From Oreohelix idahoensis (taxonomy: Eukaryota; Mollusca; Gastropoda; Stylommatophora; Oreohelicidae): a DNA stretch of 64,000 nt. Positions 58,012-64,000 of the stretch are shown here, in pieces. Position 1 is the stretch's first letter. Each line of letters opens with the position of its first letter. Where the stretch lies: NCBI GenBank assembly GCA_024509875.1, contig JAMPIV010004466.1, positions 95,548 to 159,547 on the forward strand, read 5' to 3'. The notes under the pieces were generated by a model, which was given only the letters and a program-made list of their open reading frames with translations, was not told the DNA's origin and made no database searches. Made by a program: the position numbers and the translations under genes.

Positions 58012-59875
58012 TTGTGGACAAATCTGTGGTGTGACTAAAGTGAATCCTATACTGAGGGAAGGCACCGACCCGACATTCATCATTTCTAGAAACCTACGCT
58101 ATTGACACTGTGCTCTGCTAACTCCCGCGCCTGGAATAATTGTTAGGTGACTTAATCAGACATTTGAACAAATTTGCACACCCAAGTAGTCGTTCCCGGA
58201 GACTCCGAGTTAAATACGTCTTTTGGAACTGGGGACTTCTTGGCAGAAGACTGCATTTTTTTTGAGTCTGTGTGAAGATCTAAAATCAGTGTGTTCCAAG
58301 AGGCAGCGAGCAAAGTCGTGAGTACATGAATGAGAGGCCATGGCGGAATGAATGAGTGTACGCTGGTTTGAGTGATATTTTCACTATTATATCTTTGACA
58401 ACCTGTTGCTGTCCTAATATTTTTTTTCAATCTGCATAATTTGTTGCTAAGGCTAGAGTTCTTGTGTTTTTGTCTTAGGTTAAATCAGATTTTTTTTTTC
58501 AAACTCTGTGCATATAATTACGAGATAAAACGAAGGAAACTCTTAGACTCAAACCCTATGTATCTGTGACTCGGGCGCCATCATCTGTTCTCTTAACGGG
58601 GCCGGGCTAAACCTAGAGTTAACACTATAACGGGGCTATCATCCTTGCAACATTTCCTTGATTTTTTATGACTATGTGTATATGTATTTTCCTTGATGTA
58701 CTTTCTTTGATGTTGTGAGCCGATTTTTCCTGATATTAAAATCGCTCTTGAACTTAATAATCGTGTTTGGTCAGCTCGTTCTAGATATATATATATATCA
58801 TTGTTATAGTTTTCCCACGTCTGTGTGTTTACCTGTCGTCACGTGTATGTGCGTGCCTGTGAGTGATAGAAATATACGTAATATGTATATTGGTGTAGTC
58901 TGTCTGACGCTGTAACAACTGTTGTAGAAGATAGGTGAGAGAGAGAGAAGAATTCTTTTCGCTTTCAGAGACAGCCACTATATCAAAATCTATCATCTCA
59001 CGTGTGTGGAAATTCTATTACCTTTCACTAACTCTCACTGAGTCTATCACCTATTCAAACCTATTCAGAAGGGACCAAACCTAGTCTTAATTCTCCTATC
59101 GAAAATCTACGACAAATGAGGGCTCGTTTCCGGTCTTTGTACTTAGAATAGGAAGACGAGTACGACAAATGTGGACTCGTCTATCTGGATTTTGAACTTA
59201 AGATTCTGTATTCTGATATAGAGTAAGAGTGTGATGTCTTGTGACTGTGTATCTTTAAAAAAAAAAAAAAATATTACCCCCTAGACTAGCGATCTGTTTA
59301 CGGGCGTGCTGACCACACAAACTAATAAGTTTTTTTTTTCCACAGCATCTTTGAATAATATACATTTTGGTTACAGGTTGATTTTGTCGGGATATATGTT
59401 AACTGCTGACTGTGATACTAAATGCTGGTAAAGTGGTGAGTGTATAACATTCACTGGGTACTGAGGCAGAACGGCGTTTGAACTAAGTTAAGGAGTGTGT
59501 TTCGGATTTTTTGTCCAGATTAATTCCCTCCCTTACCCGATCTGACTTCAGGGGCGAACTTATAGTGGATTTTTAAAAATTAAGGGATTATTTTTCTCTT
59601 TAATTTTTGCAATAATTATTTTGCTTTTCCACTGTAGCAACTTATTTTTCAGAAGTAATCTTAACTACCATTTAGTTGGCGTAGTCGTGTTTTGCATTAA
59701 GTGCTTTATTGCCGATAATAGCAGCGATAGTTAGATTTTTATTTTTGGAGGAGGTATCCCAGGGTTAAATATATCATCTTTTGATTTTTGGTAAATTTTT
59801 TTCTCGTAAGTGGTAGGAACCAGTGTATCCTTTTTCCTATTTTCTTTCTCGACTAGTCTCAGTCACTGATTTAAT
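57291..59875 (+). other. LTR or leader region of LTR element 3
   Basis: Non-coding. Contains a (TA)n microsatellite at 57884-58009 and small AT and GA runs (58783, 58935). No open frame has family support. Confidence 0.6.
57884..58009. repeat. (TA)n microsatellite
   Basis: About 126 bp of TA with two short interruptions (ctata, atgta) near 57967-57979. Confidence 0.97.
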
Positions 59876-60964
59876 ATGGCCGAGAGGGCGAAACTGAGGC
59901 AGATGTTAAGACAGGAAGCAATGGAAGAGGGACTGGAAGGAGAAGAAGCGAAAGCATTTGTCAGAGACGAACTCGAGAGATATGATGCGGAGAGGAAAGC
60001 AGCGGAAGCTAAGGAAAAAGCCGCCGCAGATTTACAGCAGAAGAAGATGGATGAGGAAATGGAAATTCGCAGGATGCAGCATGAGGAAAGAGAGAAGGAG
60101 AGACAGCAGGAGAAGGAGAGGGAGGAGAGACAGCTTGAGGAAAAAGAGAAACAGAGACAGCACGAGTTGGCTCTTAAAACTCTAGAATTCCAAAGTCGTG
60201 GTGCTGCCTCTACCTCCAGCAATGGAGAGTCTTCTCATTCTTCCTTAACTGACCCTGCAAACACTCAATCTCTTCAACTAAATGCTATGTCTTTCACTCT
60301 TGAGTCTTTCCCTTGTCCAAATGAGAAGATTGACACATGGTTAGAAAAATTTGAGAAAATTGCAACTCTGTACGGGTTAGAGAGGTCGCGTTGGAATATG
60401 AAACTTTCCCAGGCCCTAAAAGGTTCTGCTTATGATGTTTATTCTAAGCTGGAAAGTAGCCAACAAGACGACTACGATGTGTTGAAGAAAGCGTTACTGG
60501 AGCGCTTTGAAATGAACGCTCGCAAGTTTTTGCAACTGTTTCGCAACAGCCGGAAAGAGAATTCTGAAACTTTTCACCAGTTCTCATCTCGTCTTAAGGG
60601 ATATCTAACAAAGTGCCTTGAGCTTTCGCAGCTCCCCTCTACCTATGAAGGTCTTGAGGAACTTGTTCTAACTGAACAAATAAAGAACACTTTGTCTGCT
60701 GATACCCGGAGATTTCTCGCTGAGCAGGGGGCAGAAAAACTTGAAGACATTTTGGAAAAGTCTGAGCGTTACCATAATGCGCTGGCTGAACTACCGGCCA
60801 CAAAGCGGAAACCGACAGAGGAGCATTTTCGAAAACATAACCTAGAGCAATCTTCTCAGGCTTCTAACCAAAATAACCACAGAGAAACTGGACCTCAAAA
60901 CCCCCCTCCTGAAAAAATCCAAGTTCTACAAGAACAAGTACCCCAACCACCCCAAACAGTCTGA
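59876..60964 (+). CDS. gag of LTR element 3
   Basis: The ATG at 59876 begins MAERAKLRQML. Residues 1-105 are a highly charged Glu/Lys/Arg coiled coil. A capsid/SCAN-like domain follows: FPCPNEKIDTWLEKFEK, LSQALKGSAYDVYSKL, LLERFEMNARKFLQLF. The tail is Asn/Pro/Gln-rich. No canonical zinc knuckle is seen. The frame stops at 60964; the protein-coding signal continues in the +1 frame towards protease (WQRSQKGQGG). Whether that is programmed frameshifting or decay cannot be told. Confidence 0.88.
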   Translation: MAERAKLRQMLRQEAMEEGLEGEEAKAFVRDELERYDAERKAAEAKEKAAADLQQKKMDEEMEIRRMQHEEREKERQQEKEREERQLEEKEKQRQHELALKTLEFQSRGAASTSSNGESSHSSLTDPANTQSLQLNAMSFTLESFPCPNEKIDTWLEKFEKIATLYGLERSRWNMKLSQALKGSAYDVYSKLESSQQDDYDVLKKALLERFEMNARKFLQLFRNSRKENSETFHQFSSRLKGYLTKCLELSQLPSTYEGLEELVLTEQIKNTLSADTRRFLAEQGAEKLEDILEKSERYHNALAELPATKRKPTEEHFRKHNLEQSSQASNQNNHRETGPQNPPPEKIQVLQEQVPQPPQTV

Positions 60965-61085
60965 TCAACCCGACCGCCCTACATGGCAGCGTAGCCAGAA
61001 AGGACAAGGTGGCAATGGGAGAACCCCTGAGCACGGGACATATGATCAGACCGAGCACACCGAGCCGAAACGCATCGGATGCTTA

Positions 61086-61616
61086 TTGACAGTCTCGCAA
61101 GGCGGAATTATTGACAGTGGTTCCCAACCTGTTGGGGATAGACCCTCAACGCGAGGTACTGTTACTTTGAACGGTTCTCAAACTTCTTGCTTATTTGACA
61201 CGGGGCTTTCTTACGATTGCATTGTTGCCAGAAACCTGGTTAAACCCGGTCAAGAGACAGGAGAGACCGTCAAACTTTGTGGAGTTCGTAAGAGTGATGC
61301 ACCTACAGCGCTTCCCATCGCATTGGTGGAGATACACTCTGACTTTGTCAGAGGTGTGATCAAAGCGGCTGTTATGGATGATCCCATCTACCCAGTCATA
61401 CTTGGCGGGAGATACGTGTGTATTGGGAAACCGGAAGAGCCGATTGTGGCAGCAGTAACTACAAGAGGGCAAACCAAGAAGGAACGGGAGACTGCGCCTA
61501 ATTTGTTACCTATGGAACTTAAAGAAGCGCAATACAAGGACCCTACTTTGGCACCCTGCTTTAGGAAACTGCCCATGGCTAAGGAACCCAAAACAGCACG
61601 GGGACATTTTTTCTGA
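61086..61616 (+). CDS. Protease of LTR element 3
   Basis: The reading enters this frame from upstream without a stop. It has the protease active site CLFDTG (Asp38) and a second block, YPVILGGRYV. A linker (VAAVTTRGQTKKE, then MELKEAQYKDPTL) corresponds to the linker before integrase in elements 1 and 2. The stop at 61616 is a frame break, since the integrase zinc region follows at once in another frame. Confidence 0.82.
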   Translation: MTVSQGGIIDSGSQPVGDRPSTRGTVTLNGSQTSCLFDTGLSYDCIVARNLVKPGQETGETVKLCGVRKSDAPTALPIALVEIHSDFVRGVIKAAVMDDPIYPVILGGRYVCIGKPEEPIVAAVTTRGQTKKERETAPNLLPMELKEAQYKDPTLAPCFRKLPMAKEPKTARGHFF

Positions 61617-62927
61617 GGATGGCGTACTTTATCGGAGAACGGGCAAGCCTGACCAAGGTTACAACCAGCTCCTAGTACCGAAACAGTACAGAAGCCAAAT
61701 CCTAGAAATGGGGCACTCTCTTCCCTTTAGCGGACATATGGGACAGAACGCCACAAACCAAACGTATAACCACTCATTATTGGTGGCCAGGAGTAAAATA
61801 CTGATATTATCAGATATGTCAAATCCTGTGCCCAGTGCCAACGTGTGCCACCCAAGCAACGGGCACCCCCAGTCCACATGGGTGAAATGCCAATAATGGG
61901 AACACCATTCGAACGGGTTGTGATCGACATTTTAGGGCCTTTCGAAAAGGACTAAAAGAAGGAACAGGTTCATCCTGACCTTAGTCGATACATGCACTTT
62001 ATGGGCAGAAGCTATCCCGCTAACATGCGCAGATGCCAAGCATGTCGCAGAAGCCCTCGTGCAGATTTTCACTCGGTTGGGATTCCCTCAGCAAGTGTTG
62101 ACGGATAATGGATCTCCATACCGAAACCTGTTGATGGATGAGATCGTTAAGATCTTGAGGACCCAACACATCCACACTAAGCCATATACTCCGGCCGGGA
62201 AATGGGCTCGTGGAACGTGCTAATGGGAAACCTCACCATGATGCTAAGTAAGCTGGCACAAGTGAAACCTGAAGATTGGGATCTCTGTATTCCTGCAGCA
62301 TTATTTGGCTACAGAGAATCTCCTCATACTTCCACAGGATTTCCGCCAGCTACACTCTTATTCGGCAGACCCATTAAGGTCCCGCTTGAAGCCTTACTTC
62401 AGTCTCTGACAGACGAGAAGGCGGATGAGACAGTCGTCTCAGCAAGTAAATATGTGTCGGTTTTAAAGGAAAGGTTGAAACTAGGGTGGGACCTAGCAAC
62501 GACTAACTTTAAACGAGCTCGCACAAAGCACGCTAACCGATACAGGAAAGTCGCGGAAGAGAGAGAACTGGAAGCAGGAGAGAAAGTTTTGGTGTTGCTC
62601 CCTACCGAGAACAACCAACTGAAGATCGGATGGCAAGGGCCGTTTACCGTCCTGAAAAAGATTTCTAAGGCTAACTACCAGATCTCTATAGAAGGAAAGG
62701 AGAAGGTTTTCCATTTAAATCTCTTAAAGAGATACTTGGAAAAACCAGTGCCAACCTCCGACCATCTCCTGACGATCGCCAAAACTGACGAAGATGACGA
62801 TAGTGGCAGGGATATTCCACCGCTATCACAGGAAATCTTTCAAAAATGTCAGAAGCGGCGACGCTCTTTCAAGCGCGCATATGAGACATTCCGGGGAAGG
62901 AAACTTTTGAGGAGTGGACTTGAGTAG
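61617..62927 (+). pseudogene. Integrase of LTR element 3 (broken)
   Basis: The zinc domain (DGVLYRRTGKP, MGHSLPFSGHMG, then a CAQC-like pair) and the first catalytic block (VVIDILGPF) lie in different frames with stops near 61805 and 61954. The second Asp block (LTDNGSPY-like, about 62098) and Glu block (about 62195-62215) are also out of frame with each other. The last 241 codons (62202-62927) are open and hold the C-terminal barrel (VLVLLPTENNQL, WQGPFTVLKKIS, HLNLLKRYLE). The enzyme is inactive as it stands. Confidence 0.85.
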
Positions 62928-63063
62928 GAATTGGACAGAGATGGAGGGGAAGAGGAGAGGGAAGAAGACAGACACCCCGAAGCTACGGTTATAGGAAATT
63001 AAACTAAACTCCATAACGTAGACATGGAGTGCTTCCATATCTTAAAGGGGGGATAGGAGGCTC
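62928..63063 (+). other. 3' non-coding region and polypurine tract of LTR element 3
   Basis: Purine-rich sequence ends with aaaggggggataggaggc (63043-63060) just before the 3' LTR. Confidence 0.65.
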
Positions 63064-64000
63064 TGTCACGTAGGGTTTATATTCATTTAATTTTTCCTAC
63101 TTCTTCTATTCCTATTCTTTCACCCATAATTCTCTCTTTTATTATCTCTGTATTTCTTTTTTTTCCTGTATATTTTTCATCCATTCGTTTTGCGAATATT
63201 ATTTTCATATAATTCGCAAAACTTTACCTGTTTTCCTTTCTCTAAAACTGAGAATCGCGCTAGGACGATATTACGTAGATGTCAGGGCTGCAGGGCGTCA
63301 GAAGGCGTGATAAGTCGGTTCGCTGAACATAGGACGTAGCAAATCGTCTACATTCTCACCGAGCGCGCGAGCTTCTTCTCGGCATTAGTCGCGGTGAGGT
63401 GTGATACTTTACATCTGCACCGGTCAGTATCCAGACATTTGTCTGGAAAATCCCAAACTGACACGGCGCTCACTTGGGCCATGGTCAGCTGTAGTGTGAA
63501 AACTGCCCTGAAATTGAGTCAGGCTGTCTGGGATTTGAAACTGACACGCGTACATCGTGGTCAGTAGGTGACAGTTACGACACGCGTTAAGCGGACGTAA
63601 ATGTTGGGAGTAGGGGAGATAATTTCGCTTGGCGAAATAAGTTTGGGCCCTTTGTCTGATTTTAAAGATATTGGCCAAGTTTGAAACTTTAATTTCATTC
63701 TCGCTCATAGACTCCACAGTAGATAGGTCGCTCGAAAACAGAATAGCTGTTAGCGAAGATCTCAGTTTGTTTCGGCAATTTGTCGAACTTCTAGACTTCC
63801 AGAAATATTTTCAGCATTTTTATTCTTAAGTTGTGCGACTACCTGTAATTCTGTGGTTGAGGTAATTAATATGATAGATATATAGATTTTGTGAGTGTTA
63901 AAGTGTTAAATCGCTTAATTCATTTTAATCTATTTCTTTAGCGCAGAAGAGAAATAAAGTGGTAAGCTATTATATTTTCTAGGGAAGCATTCAGTGGAAA
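63064..64000 (+). repeat. 3' LTR of LTR element 3, cut by the window edge
   Basis: Starts TGTCACGTAGGG and matches the 5' copy with scattered substitutions and small indels. Confidence 0.85.

Larger units (their letters stand above)
56200..64000 (+). mobile_element. LTR retrotransposon 3, Gmr1-like layout without reverse transcriptase; right end beyond the window
   Basis: Direct repeats starting TGTCACGTAGGG at 56200 and 63064 mark the LTRs. The second runs off at 64000. Between them are a long leader, gag (59876), protease (61086) and integrase (61620-62927), then a purine tract. Integrase follows protease directly and no RT or RNase H sequence is present anywhere. Proteins are clearly of the same type as elements 1 and 2 but distant. 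The target duplication cannot be checked. Confidence 0.85.

Noticed and set aside
60890..60964. Programmed frameshift site between gag and protease in element 3
   Set aside because: The offset is +1 and no canonical slippery heptamer in the right phase was found; decay is equally likely.

Overview
This is eukaryotic (metazoan) DNA that is almost wholly built from transposable elements and simple repeats. I place it in an invertebrate, most likely a lophotrochozoan such as a mollusc. The reasons are the AT-rich background, many long micro- and minisatellites, one spliced-looking leucine-rich-repeat exon, and a mix of Ty3/gypsy, APE-type LINE, hAT, Tc1, TTAA-target and tRNA-SINE elements. The phylum is inference. 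No bacterial gene organisation, CRISPR array or operon is present.

Layout. Positions 1-2796 hold a LINE scrap, satellites and unassigned AT-rich DNA. Positions 2805-16129 are one hAT transposon with a perfect 8-bp target duplication. Its broken transposase is split by a 9.9-kb LTR retrotransposon (5405-15348, minus strand, 5-bp target duplication, about 99% identical LTRs). Positions 16223-29480 are a minus-strand LINE, itself split by a second LTR retrotransposon (17638-27605, plus strand). Positions 29480-37460 hold a SINE, a truncated second copy of that LINE, long AC and TAC microsatellites, an RNase H fragment of another LINE, and a rearranged LTR. Positions 38400-39750 are a truncated Tc1 element. 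Positions 39800-40400 are a LINE scrap interrupted by a 26-bp satellite. Positions 43806-45498 are a frameshifted member of a large uncharacterised family. Positions 46880-49756 are a TTAA-flanked, Kolobok-like DNA transposon. Positions 50245-51513 are the 3' exon of a leucine-rich-repeat gene (minus), the only good candidate host exon. A minisatellite of about 60 copies follows (51804-53311), then a further LINE (53424-55190), a SINE, and a third LTR retrotransposon that starts inside the SINE at 56200 and runs off the window.

How the parts fit. The LTR elements share an unusual plan: gag with a charged coiled coil, then protease, integrase, and only then reverse transcriptase and RNase H. 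This is the copia-like domain order inside Ty3/gypsy-type proteins, as described for the Gmr1 group. The third element keeps gag, protease and integrase but has no reverse transcriptase. The two complete ones share a purine tract, a primer-site start and a CX2CX13CXH motif at the gag-protease border. Every transposon gene seen has at least one frame break. Because the LTR pairs are young, some breaks could be assembly errors.
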